Assembly (NCBI GenBank): GCA_036746695.1
Contig: DAIODP010000001.1
Coordinates: forward strand, 1 to 64,000
Length of the DNA: 64,000 bases
Direction: 5' to 3'
Origin: UBA3006 sp036746695
Lineage (GTDB): Bacteria; Actinomycetota; Acidimicrobiia; Acidimicrobiales; Ilumatobacteraceae
In this document: positions 39,607-48,972 of the stretch, piece by piece
How positions within the stretch are numbered: position 1 is the stretch's first letter
Layout of the letters: each line of letters starts with the position of its first letter
Program-made: the position numbers and the translations under genes
The notes under the pieces: model-generated
Seen by the model: the letters and a program-made list of their open reading frames with translations, nothing else
The model's database searches: none
What the model was told of the DNA's origin: nothing

Positions 39607-40980
39607 ATGTCTAGGCGCATCGATATCGAACTGACCAGTAACCGCAACGATGGAACTTGGTCGTGGCGCGCCGCGGGCGCGAAGGCACCCAAGGGCGTTG
39701 TTGATGCGTCACTGTTAGCAACCAGCGCTAAAACAGGAGACGTCCTCAAGGTTGAAGCAGATTTTGATCTTGATGGAATCACTGTTCTCTCGGTCGTCAA
39801 TGTCAAGGAAAAAGGTCATCGCGGAACTTTGTTGGAAGTTCTTGTCAGCGAGAAAGAGTTTGTACCTGTCACCCAGAAGCTCGCGGAAAAGGGAAAGTCT
39901 GACCGCAAGCCCCGCGGCGACTCCAAAGGACCTCGCAGAGACGGAGCCAACGCGGGTGCTCGCCCACCTCGAACCCCGCGTACACCAGGCTCAGAAAAAA
40001 CCGATGATCGCAAGCCAAGGCGTCCTTCGTTTGTCGCTCCACCCGAGTTGCCGAAGCGTCCCGCAGCCAAACGACTGAAGCCAAAGCGCACTCACCGCAT
40101 CGCGGTCCTTGCTGCACTGCCAGAAGAGCAACGTGGAGTTGCCGAACGTGCGCTCGATGGCGGTATCAAAGCTGTTCGCGATGCTGTGAAGCTTCAAAAT
40201 GATCAACTGCGCAAAGATGGCAAGCCGGAAGTTCCAGCCGAAGGTCTTATCTCGATGGCCCAAGAGCTTTTGCCAAAACTTCGCGTTGCAGACTGGCTAG
40301 ACAAAGCCGAAGCCGCTAAAGCCGATATCGAACAACTCGATTTGCGAGACTTGCGATCTGTCGTTGTCGCCTCCGACGATCCAATGGTCGTTCGCGATGA
40401 ATCGACACGCGTACTTGCGTCCGAACTGAAAGCCGCGTTGAAGTCGAAGCAAGAGTCGAGTCAGGCGCTTTGGCTTGCAGATATCGCTGCTGCAATCGAC
40501 GTCTCGCGCATTGTGCGTGCACTCAAGATTTCAAGTGAGCCACCAAAAGCCGGACAGCCATTCCCTGCAGAACTTGGCGCCAAGCTGGCGCAGGCTGCAA
40601 CGTTGGCCATGTCATCGGAAAAGGCACCTGATCGTTGGATTGCCGTGCTCGAAGCTGTTGCCTTCTCCCCTGTACGCGCGCAAGTGAAGCCAACTTCTGT
40701 CCCAGAGAACCCAGGCGAAGCACTACTGGCAACCGTGAAGCGTGTTGCAAGTTTGGTGCCGCATATTGCAACTCAATTCGGAGTTGTTGCAGCAGCTGGT
40801 ACATCTGCTCCCCGTCCGCTTCGCCCAACCCGCCCGATTCGTCAGAAGCCAAAGTCCGCAGCAACGCCGGCCGCAAAGCCTGCTGTTTCGGCACCGGTAG
40901 TCGTCGAAGCACCAGCAGAGCCAATTGCTGCAGCCGAACCAGCCGCACCAGCAGTTATCGACTCACCAACTTCTCTGTAA
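39607..40980 (+). CDS. Conserved basic protein with disordered linkers, unknown
   Basis: 457 residues. N-terminal about 80 residues look like a small beta-barrel (GVVDASLLATSAKTGDVLKVEADF is reminiscent of TRAM/OB RNA-binding domains), then a basic disordered linker (93-165, KPRGDSKGPRRDG, PPRTPRTPG), a helical middle (165-390) and an Ala/Pro-rich tail (390-457). I suspect nucleic acid binding. TACCGT lies eight bases before the ATG. Confidence 0.7.
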   Translation: MSRRIDIELTSNRNDGTWSWRAAGAKAPKGVVDASLLATSAKTGDVLKVEADFDLDGITVLSVVNVKEKGHRGTLLEVLVSEKEFVPVTQKLAEKGKSDRKPRGDSKGPRRDGANAGARPPRTPRTPGSEKTDDRKPRRPSFVAPPELPKRPAAKRLKPKRTHRIAVLAALPEEQRGVAERALDGGIKAVRDAVKLQNDQLRKDGKPEVPAEGLISMAQELLPKLRVADWLDKAEAAKADIEQLDLRDLRSVVVASDDPMVVRDESTRVLASELKAALKSKQESSQALWLADIAAAIDVSRIVRALKISSEPPKAGQPFPAELGAKLAQAATLAMSSEKAPDRWIAVLEAVAFSPVRAQVKPTSVPENPGEALLATVKRVASLVPHIATQFGVVAAAGTSAPRPLRPTRPIRQKPKSAATPAAKPAVSAPVVVEAPAEPIAAAEPAAPAVIDSPTSL

Positions 40981-40994
40981 GTCGGGTGAGCGCA

Positions 40995-41000
40995 TAGTCT
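40995..41000 (+). promoter_or_regulatory. -10 hexamer of a leaderless start (enoyl-CoA hydratase)
   Basis: TAGTCT, six bases before the ATG at 41007. Confidence 0.6.
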
Positions 41001-41006
41001 TTAGAC

Positions 41007-41792
41007 ATGACTGATGCCGTTTTATACGAAGTTCAAGGAAAAATCGCTTACATCACACTGAATCGTCCCGAGGCTCGCAACGCCGTCAACGGCGATGTAG
41101 CCCAGGCAATGGAAAGCGCAATCGATCAGATGGAGAACGATCCATCGGTGTGGGTCGGTATCTTGCGAGCGAATACCGCAGGACAAGAACGTCCAGTCTT
41201 TTGTGCAGGCGCCGACTTGAAGGCAATCAACAGTGGTCAAGCAGGTGCACTGAATACAGCCAAAGGCGGATTCGGTGGCTTCGTGTACCGCGAACGTAAA
41301 AAGCCAATCATTGCGGCTGTAGACGGACTAGCAACTGCTGGTGGTTGTGAGCTGGTGCTTGCCTGCGACATGTTGGTGGCTACCTCGCGTTCGGCTTTCG
41401 GCCTGGCAGAAGTGATGCGCAACCTCATCGCAGGGGCGGGCGGTTTGTTCCGCTTGCCGCGGGCTATTGGCAAGAATGCGGCGATGGAAGTGATTCTCAC
41501 GGGGCAACCACTCCCCGCCCAACGGGCATACGAATTAGGCATGGTCAATCACCTCGTTGAACCTGGGAAAGCCGAAGAGGCGGCGCTGGCGCTCGCTGAA
41601 CGAATATGTCTTGCTGCACCGCTGGCAGTTTGGGCATCAAAAAAGATTGTTCTTGCTGCTGCGTACGAGTCGGACCAGGTGCTCATTGACATGACCAATA
41701 AGGAGTTCGGAGCGATTCTTGCTTCAGAAGATACGAAAGAAGGCCTGACGGCATTCATCGAAAAGCGTCCGCCAAACTGGCAAGGTCGCTAA
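41007..41792 (+). CDS. Enoyl-CoA hydratase/isomerase
   Basis: 261 residues, crotonase superfamily. IAYITLNRPEARNAVN at the start, FCAGADLKAI (oxyanion hole), VDGLATAGGCELVLACDM and GLAEVMRNLIAGAGGLFRLP. A Glu in GLAEV occupies the catalytic position. Beta-oxidation or a related step; fits the acyl-CoA ligase and dehydrogenase at 22-26 kb. CTAA stop overlap with the GNAT gene. Confidence 0.93.
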   Translation: MTDAVLYEVQGKIAYITLNRPEARNAVNGDVAQAMESAIDQMENDPSVWVGILRANTAGQERPVFCAGADLKAINSGQAGALNTAKGGFGGFVYRERKKPIIAAVDGLATAGGCELVLACDMLVATSRSAFGLAEVMRNLIAGAGGLFRLPRAIGKNAAMEVILTGQPLPAQRAYELGMVNHLVEPGKAEEAALALAERICLAAPLAVWASKKIVLAAAYESDQVLIDMTNKEFGAILASEDTKEGLTAFIEKRPPNWQGR

Positions 41793-42250
41793 AGCAGGTT
41801 CTTGCCCACAATCAGGAGCTGCGCACTCATCGTGGCGCGTTCGAACAAGTTCTTCATATCTCTGTCTCCGGGTAATGCCAATCCCTCGAGCACCGTGCAT
41901 CCCGATTCTCGAGCAATTTTTTCGCTGTGCTCGATGAGCATCGCGCCGAGCCCAAGCTGCCTCGCCGATGAATCAACAAAAACCTGTTTGATCAATGCTT
42001 TGTGAAGAGGTTTGAAGATTTCAACAAGCAGATATCCGTGGATCACTCCTTCAGAAAGACCAACGAGCAACCGGTATTTTGCATCGTTGACGAGGTCTTT
42101 CCATTCGTCTCCGATGCGCGGGGACATTTCCAGAAACTGAGCCAATCCCCTGAAATTGGACAACGATTCGAAGGCCGTATCTTCAAGGACTTTCAAACTG
42201 CTTGCGTCTGTGATCAAGGCCTCGCGAACATTGAACATGTGGAAGCTCAA
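41789..42250 (-). CDS. GNAT-family N-acetyltransferase
   Basis: 153 residues with TTG start, or 149 from ATG 42238 (MFNVREALITD), which I prefer. Acetyl-CoA loop SARQLGLGAMLIEHSEKIAR (R-x-x-G-x-G/A). Last of three genes joined by 4-base overlaps (43175 to 41789). Substrate unknown. Confidence 0.85.
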   Translation of the reverse strand: MSFHMFNVREALITDASSLKVLEDTAFESLSNFRGLAQFLEMSPRIGDEWKDLVNDAKYRLLVGLSEGVIHGYLLVEIFKPLHKALIKQVFVDSSARQLGLGAMLIEHSEKIARESGCTVLEGLALPGDRDMKNLFERATMSAQLLIVGKNLL

Positions 42251-42690
42251 CCTTCGAGATGTGTTTGTATTGCAGAGAGGACAGTGCGCCTGTTGCGGTT
42301 GAGAGCTTCGTATGCCTGTATCGACGCAATCTCGACGCTATCGAGAGATGGCAACAGAGCAATGATCTGGGGCGCTGAAAGCACGGAGTAATTCAAGATC
42401 GGTTCGGCTGTTGGAGTCAACTCTGGTGCTTGCGGCGTAACCGGCGAATTTTGCACAGGCGTCTCGGTGTCAATGCGGCGCTTTGCATTGCCGACAATCT
42501 CTCCAGCCTTGGATGCGCCCATACGAACAACAAACTGGCCGATCATCTTGGCGTTGCGGGACTGCTGGCGTATCTGGGGAGATTTGTCGGCTACAAAATC
42601 TTGAGCGGCTTGTGTGGCCGATTGGGCTGCAGTTATGGATGCTCCGATTACATTGCGCAGAATATCTCTGGCTTTATCGTCTGCACTCAC
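42247..42690 (-). CDS. Conserved small helical protein, unknown
   Basis: 147 residues, GTG start overlapping the upstream stop (GTGA). N-terminal helix rich in Ala/Gln (VIGASITAAQSATQAAQDFV), a Pro/Thr-rich linker (75-95), and a C-terminal helical unit (LPSLDSVEIASIQAYEALNR) like a short helix-hairpin-helix or SAP-type unit. No recognised function. Confidence 0.65.
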   Translation of the reverse strand: MSADDKARDILRNVIGASITAAQSATQAAQDFVADKSPQIRQQSRNAKMIGQFVVRMGASKAGEIVGNAKRRIDTETPVQNSPVTPQAPELTPTAEPILNYSVLSAPQIIALLPSLDSVEIASIQAYEALNRNRRTVLSAIQTHLEG

Positions 42691-43175
42691 GACACGAAGA
42701 GCGGACAGGCATCATCTTCAACAGGGCAACCTGGAGCACTATTTCGCACGAGCAGGAAGCACTGCGTGCATTGCGTCTCGTCTGGCCTGCGAGGCTGCAA
42801 ACGCTCCATTCCGTCGGTCTTATCGTCGACTACTGCATCTTCTTCATCGTCCTCTGGTGGTTGATCGTCTGCGGCCGTGAGCTTGTCGCGAAGAATGGAA
42901 TCTAGGTCGGCTTCAACGTCATCTTCGGTGCGAAGATCGTCATCGTCATCGTCATCATCTGATGACTTCTTCGCAACCACTTCTGTTGCAGGAATTGCAT
43001 CGGGGTCATCAATCAGGTCATCAACGCCCTCAAGCGCACCCGCTGCTTCGTCAAATGGTTCGTCCTCTAACTCGAGTCCGAGCGCGTCTGGGTCAATCTC
43101 GTCGCCGTCAATCTCCTCGACAATCATCATTTCTGGGTCAAGGTCATCGGGACCGATGACATCATCATTTGACAT
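42687..43175 (-). CDS. Acidic zinc-ribbon protein, DUF4193-like
   Basis: 162 residues, over 35% Asp/Glu including eight Asp in a row at about residue 73-80. The C-terminal DETQCTQCFLLVRNSAPGCP with further Cys (PVEDDACPLF) resembles the zinc-binding end of DUF4193 proteins of Actinobacteria. ATG with AAGGGAAT upstream. First gene of the three-gene unit. Confidence 0.7.
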   Translation of the reverse strand: MSNDDVIGPDDLDPEMMIVEEIDGDEIDPDALGLELEDEPFDEAAGALEGVDDLIDDPDAIPATEVVAKKSSDDDDDDDDLRTEDDVEADLDSILRDKLTAADDQPPEDDEEDAVVDDKTDGMERLQPRRPDETQCTQCFLLVRNSAPGCPVEDDACPLFVS

Positions 43176-43250
43176 TCAGAATTCCCTTCAAAATATTTAG
43201 TCGGTGGTGTGCGGCGAGACAATAGCCCATATAGGCCCAACAAACACGAA

Positions 43251-44852
43251 TTACTTGTTTTCGCGCCTTGATTCTGCCCTGCGCTCGGAATCCAGACGCT
43301 CGAGATCGGGCGCGGCATGCGTGATATGTGTCATTGCATCCGCCACAGCCCTATGCCCAGCCTGTTCTGCGATCAGTCGGTGCATCTCCAACACCACTCG
43401 TCGATAGGCCGGGTGTCCTTGTGGGGCCGAACGCAACTCAAGCAGGTGAATCGCTTCTCGAGCATTGAATTGCATCACATATCGCAATCGGTATGCCATT
43501 GCAATTGCATAGGCAGCCTGTTCGGGATAGTCGGGACGAAGTGCCTCGTACAGCGTCGATGAACGTGTCATGGTTTCCTCGAATACCTCGTCCATTCCGG
43601 CCTCGGCAACCAGTTCTGGCATGACGTAACCATGATCCGGGGACAACCGCTGCCATTCGATGGTCAGCAAACGGTGCCGCTGCAGATCTCTGAAGGCGCC
43701 ATAGTCGCCAAGCACATCAAAGCGATAGTCGATTCTTTCAAATGCACGACCTGGTTTGTGTCGACGATTCTCTCGATTGCCAACATAAGCTGCGATCAGT
43801 TTGACTCGCTCTTGATGTGACAGCCCTTCTACACGCTTCAACAACTGCGATTCCGGTAAATGTGAATGTGCATAGCAAATAGCAGCAAGCAATTTCAGTT
43901 CACCGTCAGGATCAAAGTCAACGAGTGAAACTTCGGGCACGGGATCTGGCTCTAAGGCGCCAAATAGGTCATCAACCAAAAAGCTCGTCTTATCGTGATT
44001 CTCTGCAAGGTAGTCGCTCCAACGTCCGCCGCGATCCGGTAAATCCACGCGCTTCAGGAAACTCGGAATGACTTTTCGTAGTTCGACCAACATTAAGTCT
44101 GCATAGTGCCGCGCTTCAGGCAGGGGGTGGGCGCGCATTCGAAGCAACATCGATTCGTAAGCCTGACCAGTTCCAAATACGCCAACATTTGACAAAGCCG
44201 ATGCAGGAAGCACACCGCGAACTGCGTCGAGCCCCTTCGCTCTAGTCGCCTGTCGATAAACGAAATCGGAGTCGTTTATATTGCGGGGAATAGAGGCTCG
44301 AACATGATCCGTAACCCCCGTTACGAGTGAGGTGTAGGTATCAAACATGCGGTCCATGTCCCCTACATAACGGGTACCGAATGGGCTGTTGAGAATCTCT
44401 GGATCACGGAAATAGCGGTATCTTCCACCAAGGCGCGCGTCGTAACTGATGTAGCGAGTGCTCTGTTCGAGGTAGCTCATCAGGCGGCCCCACTCCAGGA
44501 TCTTCGTCAACAGGTTGGAAGCTTGTTCGCAGGCAAGGTGGACTCCGCCCAACTGAGCAACCGAATCGTCACCGTATTCAAGGAAGATTTTCTCGTAGAG
44601 CGATTCCGCATGATCCAACCCAATGGTTGCGTCAACCGTGATATCACCAGCAAGATCAAGGTCGCCAACAAATTCATCGATGAAGAGCCGCCTCAGACTT
44701 TTTGGACTTCTGCTGTAGCGAGCGAACAACGCACCTTTCACCACCTCGGGAAGGTTGACGAGGGCGAATACAGGACCGTCGAGATTTGTGAAGTAGCGCT
44801 TCAGAACCTCTGATTCATCACTTGTAAAGGTCTCGGGAATATAAACGGTCAC
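43251..44852 (-). CDS. Tandem ThyX-like protein (FAD-dependent thymidylate synthase family)
   Basis: 533 residues, about twice a normal ThyX. Two homologous halves: in the first, the ThyX signature region reads WGRLMSYLEQSTRY (121-134), keeping S-Y-x-E-x-S-x-R-Y but losing RH; in the second it reads RHRLLTIEWQRLS (392-404), keeping RHR but losing the rest. ELRK-type and LELRS-type segments after each resemble the dUMP/FAD C-terminal motif. Possibly not a true thymidylate synthase. GTG start; TAGTAT eight bases upstream on the minus strand. Confidence 0.8.
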   Translation of the reverse strand: MTVYIPETFTSDESEVLKRYFTNLDGPVFALVNLPEVVKGALFARYSRSPKSLRRLFIDEFVGDLDLAGDITVDATIGLDHAESLYEKIFLEYGDDSVAQLGGVHLACEQASNLLTKILEWGRLMSYLEQSTRYISYDARLGGRYRYFRDPEILNSPFGTRYVGDMDRMFDTYTSLVTGVTDHVRASIPRNINDSDFVYRQATRAKGLDAVRGVLPASALSNVGVFGTGQAYESMLLRMRAHPLPEARHYADLMLVELRKVIPSFLKRVDLPDRGGRWSDYLAENHDKTSFLVDDLFGALEPDPVPEVSLVDFDPDGELKLLAAICYAHSHLPESQLLKRVEGLSHQERVKLIAAYVGNRENRRHKPGRAFERIDYRFDVLGDYGAFRDLQRHRLLTIEWQRLSPDHGYVMPELVAEAGMDEVFEETMTRSSTLYEALRPDYPEQAAYAIAMAYRLRYVMQFNAREAIHLLELRSAPQGHPAYRRVVLEMHRLIAEQAGHRAVADAMTHITHAAPDLERLDSERRAESRRENK

Positions 44853-44914
44853 GGCGCGTAATACTAGAAGTCGCGATGGGTTGAAGCGGGCATACCGCTT
44901 TATCGGCGCATTGG

Positions 44915-45544
44915 CTAGACGTACAGTGTTATTGCATCGGGAATAACCTGCATTCTCACCGATTTAACCAGCCCGAGAGACTCCCCGTCTATGACCAAGC
45001 GAGCCCCTTTTGACCGTGCTTCGTCTCCAACTATGGGCCACGAGAAACGCTCAGTCTGCTTCGTTGAGATATCGGGATGTGGAAGGTGGCTGGAGGTCCT
45101 TATTTTCCTCAAGGCCTGCAGTCGTTGCATAAACGGCATTGATGATCTCACGGCTAGAACATCCATTACCCCATCGTTTGGGTGTGCCTTAGACAGCACC
45201 TCCCTAGTGCCCAGATAGCCACAATTTGACACGATGTACAAACCGCCCAACCACGACCTTCTGCCGATGAGTACTGAACCAACGGCAATGTCGTTTCGTT
45301 CGCATCCGTCATGGCCGGTGTATTCAACTTTTATGAGGTCGATCATCACTTTGATTTGGCCACGATCGGGTGTTGCCGTAGAGACTCCTAGCGCCTGGTT
45401 CAAGGTGCCCGACTTGAGAACTGCCTCGGGAATGGTGCCGTTAGTACGGATGTTCCCACCTAGATCGCGCTCGGTCGCAAATTCGGGAAGCCCTATGGGT
45501 GCAGAGCAAGGCTCACCCCATAGATCACCTTTGCGAATCGTCAT
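44915..45544 (-). CDS. Diacylglycerol-kinase accessory-domain-only protein
   Basis: 209 residues. The stretch VSNCGYLGTREVLSKAHPND followed by GVMDVLAV and then LVIDGESLGLVKSVRMQVIP matches the C-terminal beta-sandwich of lipid kinases (YegS/BmrU/DgkB type), but the N-terminal catalytic Rossmann half with GGDGT is missing. ATGA overlap with the upstream helY. A binding or regulatory function rather than kinase activity is inferred. Confidence 0.65.
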   Translation of the reverse strand: MTIRKGDLWGEPCSAPIGLPEFATERDLGGNIRTNGTIPEAVLKSGTLNQALGVSTATPDRGQIKVMIDLIKVEYTGHDGCERNDIAVGSVLIGRRSWLGGLYIVSNCGYLGTREVLSKAHPNDGVMDVLAVRSSMPFMQRLQALRKIRTSSHLPHPDISTKQTERFSWPIVGDEARSKGARLVIDGESLGLVKSVRMQVIPDAITLYV

Positions 45545-48162
45545 GACGAAATTCGACCGATCAAGCTTGACGATGCGACAACGCCCCTAAACAGCAGTTC
45601 AGATGCCTTCGTTGCCGAATCCCGATCGGCTTCGTTGGTAAAGATCATTGCAAGTTGGCGCAGCACATCAATGAGCTGCTTCATGGTTCGAACAAAATCA
45701 CCAGCCGTCACCTCATCCGATTCGAGTATGTCGAGTAACGAATTTCCTTTAGCCCAGTCGTGAGTTGCAGCGATGAAACCTGGGTCGGGGCTTCGGTGAT
45801 TTTGTAACCCGTATGCGGTCTCGGCTTTAATCAGCCTTCGGCTGATCTTCTGAATACCCAGAAATCGTTGTTTTATGTCAGTTGATGGATAATGCGCAGA
45901 TCCAGCATCGTCACGATTGCGATCTTCATAGATGAAACAACTGACAAGTGCTGCAAGGTCGACTGGGGAAAGACCCGTCAACAAATCCTCTGAAATGCAT
46001 TCTGCGATGAGCAGATCCGATTCGTGGAAGATCTTGGACAACAGCAAACCTTTGTCGGTAAGTGCCCAGGTATCAACGTAGCGCCATTCGGTAAGCAACT
46101 TGATCAAGTAGTCGAACTGGCTGCTCACCGATTGCGTAGAGTTCGAGACTCGTTTCTCTAAGCTGTCCAATTCCTTCTTGATTCGCATGGCGCTATCTAA
46201 AGCGATGAGTTTTTCGACAAGCTGCGGATCGTTGGCTACAGGATGATCATCTTGATTGTTGCCATCTGCACGTGTTGACTTTGCGCGCGTCTTCAACCGT
46301 TGCAATCGCGAGGAAGCTTCCTTCAGAAATTTTGAGTTGGTCGGCTGGTACGGCTGCGGCAACTCCATATGAGCAACCAACTCGACAAATTGGTCAGATT
46401 CGTTCTCGCTTATAGATACGACGAGTCGAGACTGCGAGAGCAACACCAACTTCGCGCCACTGCCACGCTGCGCCGAACTGATCACGACAAAACGTTCGGG
46501 TTGGCTTTTGCGAGTAAATAACACGACGTCGCCAAGTCGAAGCTGTGCCAGCTGACTAGAACTCAGCGAATTTGCAGAACGTCTATTGGCTAAGGCCTTG
46601 TACTCAGAAATATCCCCGTAAGGGCTTTCGGCTTGCAGCAGTAAACGTTCGAACTCTTTAGAACGACGTTGAATGCGAGCTTGTATCTCAACGACATCCC
46701 TATTTGCTTGAAATTGGGCAAAGGAAAGATTGAGAAGGTGACGTGCTTGAACTTGCGATGTTGACTTAATCAAATTGGCTGCCATGTTGTACGTAGGCCT
46801 AAAAGCTGAATTGAGAACAAACGACTTGCTTCCAACGAGGGCTGCCACTTGATCGAATGGTAGAAACGGATTCCAGAGGGCAATGGCATGACCCACGTCG
46901 TCCAGTCCTCGCCTGCCTGCCCTTCCGGTGAGCTGCGCGTAATCCGAGGGTTTGAGCATCTCATGGTGCTCTCCTGTGTACTTTGTGAGTTTGTCTAAGA
47001 CCACTGCCCTAGCAGGCATGTTGATTCCAACTGCGAGCGTCTCGGTAGCGAAGACAATCTTGATGAATCCTTGAGAAAAACAGGTCTCGACGATCTCTTT
47101 GAATGTTGGAACCATTCCGGCATGGTGCACACCAATGCCAGCCTCAAGCTGATCCACAAATTGCGTGTATTCCAGCGCGGCCAAGTCGTCGTCACTGAAA
47201 TCCTTCAATCGCTCGTCGACAATTGCGAGCATCTCGCCGCGCTCGTAATCGTTGGTGAGGCGAATGCCAGCTTGCAAACATGATTTTGCTGCCTCGTTGC
47301 ATTGATTGCGGCTGAAAATGAAATAGATGGCAGGAAGCAAGTTGTCCGACTGAAGTTGCTCAACGACCTCAGTTCTTGATGGCGTGAACAACCTGCCATT
47401 GCGGGAGTTTTGATGGCCTCCGCGCGAAGAGCCGCGGGACCCGTACGGTTGGGATTTCCTCGAATGTCCGGAGACGTCGTTTTCAAGTCGAGATATCGCT
47501 GTATTTGCTTGACCCCCAACCAAAGTTTCAAACATCCGAATCTGTCTCGTCGCTTTGTCTCCCAGCATGTAATGGTTGACCAATTCAATCGGCCGTTTAG
47601 TCTCAACGATCGGTCTCGTCGGTCCTCTAACGGTTGTGAGCCATTCGCATAGTTCATTGGCGTTAGATACCGTTGCCGACAGGCACACGAGTTGGACAGT
47701 CGGCTCTAAATGAATAATCACCTCTTCCCATACCGGCCCCCGATATGCGTCTTGAAGGAAATGCACCTCGTCAAGCACGACAACGCCGAGGTTTTCGATC
47801 GACGTCGATCTGGCATAGATCATGTTTCTCAGTACTTCGGTGGTCATGACCACGATCGGAGCATTTGGATTAATGCTGTTGTCACCTGTAAGCAACCCAA
47901 CTTCATTTCCACCGTACAACTGAACAAGTTCTGTGTATTTTTGGTTGGAAAGAGCCTTGATCGGAGCCGTGTAAAACGCTCGCAATTTCTTGAGGCGAGC
48001 CACACCAATGGCATATTCCGCCACAACAGTCTTCCCCGAACCCGTCGGTGCAGCAACTAAAACACTTTCCCCTAGATCAATCGCGTCGAAGGCCGAAAGT
48101 TGAAACTGGTCGAGCGCAAAATCGTAATTCTTAGTCAGATTCAAGCGTTGTTGACTGGACAT
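45541..48162 (-). CDS. helY: Ski2/Mtr4-type RNA helicase HelY
   Basis: 873 residues. Walker A APTGSGKTVVAEYA (about 37-50), DEVH box VVVLDEVHFLQD, ATETLAVGINMPA (motif V) and QLTGRAGRRGLD (motif VI), then an arch-less C-terminal domain with DSHCT-like ending. In mycobacteria helY lies in tatA-tatC-helY, the same order as here. An RNA unwinding role is inferred from the family. Confidence 0.95.
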   Translation of the reverse strand: MSSQQRLNLTKNYDFALDQFQLSAFDAIDLGESVLVAAPTGSGKTVVAEYAIGVARLKKLRAFYTAPIKALSNQKYTELVQLYGGNEVGLLTGDNSINPNAPIVVMTTEVLRNMIYARSTSIENLGVVVLDEVHFLQDAYRGPVWEEVIIHLEPTVQLVCLSATVSNANELCEWLTTVRGPTRPIVETKRPIELVNHYMLGDKATRQIRMFETLVGGQANTAISRLENDVSGHSRKSQPYGSRGSSRGGHQNSRNGRLFTPSRTEVVEQLQSDNLLPAIYFIFSRNQCNEAAKSCLQAGIRLTNDYERGEMLAIVDERLKDFSDDDLAALEYTQFVDQLEAGIGVHHAGMVPTFKEIVETCFSQGFIKIVFATETLAVGINMPARAVVLDKLTKYTGEHHEMLKPSDYAQLTGRAGRRGLDDVGHAIALWNPFLPFDQVAALVGSKSFVLNSAFRPTYNMAANLIKSTSQVQARHLLNLSFAQFQANRDVVEIQARIQRRSKEFERLLLQAESPYGDISEYKALANRRSANSLSSSQLAQLRLGDVVLFTRKSQPERFVVISSAQRGSGAKLVLLSQSRLVVSISENESDQFVELVAHMELPQPYQPTNSKFLKEASSRLQRLKTRAKSTRADGNNQDDHPVANDPQLVEKLIALDSAMRIKKELDSLEKRVSNSTQSVSSQFDYLIKLLTEWRYVDTWALTDKGLLLSKIFHESDLLIAECISEDLLTGLSPVDLAALVSCFIYEDRNRDDAGSAHYPSTDIKQRFLGIQKISRRLIKAETAYGLQNHRSPDPGFIAATHDWAKGNSLLDILESDEVTAGDFVRTMKQLIDVLRQLAMIFTNEADRDSATKASELLFRGVVASSSLIGRISS

Positions 48163-48168
48163 CGCCGC

Positions 48169-48972
48169 TTAGTCGTCGTCTACATCGTTGTCATCGCTCT
48201 TACGTCGACGACGCTGCACGATGTATCCGATTAGCAAGGCAATCAGAAACAAGACAGTCATTGGAACAGCTAGCGCCAACATGCTCACAGGGTCGCCGCT
48301 GGGGGTAATCACAGCTGCAACGGCAAAAATTGCCATGATCGACACACGCCATTGTTTGAGCAATGTCTGTGGTGTGATCACTCCAACAATCTGCAGGAAG
48401 ACCAATAGGACCGGAAGCAAAAAACCAATTCCAAAAGCCAGAACCATCAGTGCAACCAAGCTGATGTACTTCGAGATCTGGTAGGTCTGCTCAACATCTT
48501 CGCCAGACCACGAAATCAGGAATTCAAGCGCTTTATCGAGCGTCCAGTAGGCAAGGTAACCACCACAGGCGAAAAGGACGACGGAAGAAAGAATAAAAGG
48601 AACGGTGTACTTCTTCTCCTTCTTGTTCATTGCCGGGACTATGAATTGCCATAGCTGCCACATGATCACAGGAAGCGCAATGATCAGGCCGCCGTAACCA
48701 CTGATCCGCATTCTCGCCGAGAGACCTTCGATCGGACCGAGCGCATACAGAGAACCATCGCAATTGAAATCTGGGCGAGCTAGACAAATATTGCGATATG
48801 GCTGAGTGAGGAATCCCAAAACAAAGTCGTAAAAGACCAAAATGATCGTGGCCCCAACAGCGATTGCCAGCATCGATCGAACGATACGCATTCTCAGCTC
48901 TGTGAGGTGGTCAATGATGTTCATTGAGCTCCCATCAAATGAGGAAGTCGACCGTGGCCACTTAACAGCCAT
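48169..48972 (-). CDS. tatC: Sec-independent translocase TatC
   Basis: 267 residues, six membrane helices. HLTELRMRIVRSMLAIAVG is the N-terminal signature with the conserved Glu; GLSARMRISGYGGLIIALPV and ITPSGDPVSMLALAVPM are the later conserved parts. The N-terminus may begin at Met17 (48924). Starts within the tatB stop (ATG/TGA share a base); helY follows after six bases. Confidence 0.95.
   Translation of the reverse strand: MAVKWPRSTSSFDGSSMNIIDHLTELRMRIVRSMLAIAVGATIILVFYDFVLGFLTQPYRNICLARPDFNCDGSLYALGPIEGLSARMRISGYGGLIIALPVIMWQLWQFIVPAMNKKEKKYTVPFILSSVVLFACGGYLAYWTLDKALEFLISWSGEDVEQTYQISKYISLVALMVLAFGIGFLLPVLLVFLQIVGVITPQTLLKQWRVSIMAIFAVAAVITPSGDPVSMLALAVPMTVLFLIALLIGYIVQRRRRKSDDNDVDDD

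Noticed and set aside
42940..42962. Trinucleotide repeat-like ATC/GTC run, considered as a microsatellite or phase-variable tract
   Set aside because: It simply codes the poly-Asp stretch of the acidic protein; codons GAC/GAT alternate, and slippage by triplets would not shift the frame.
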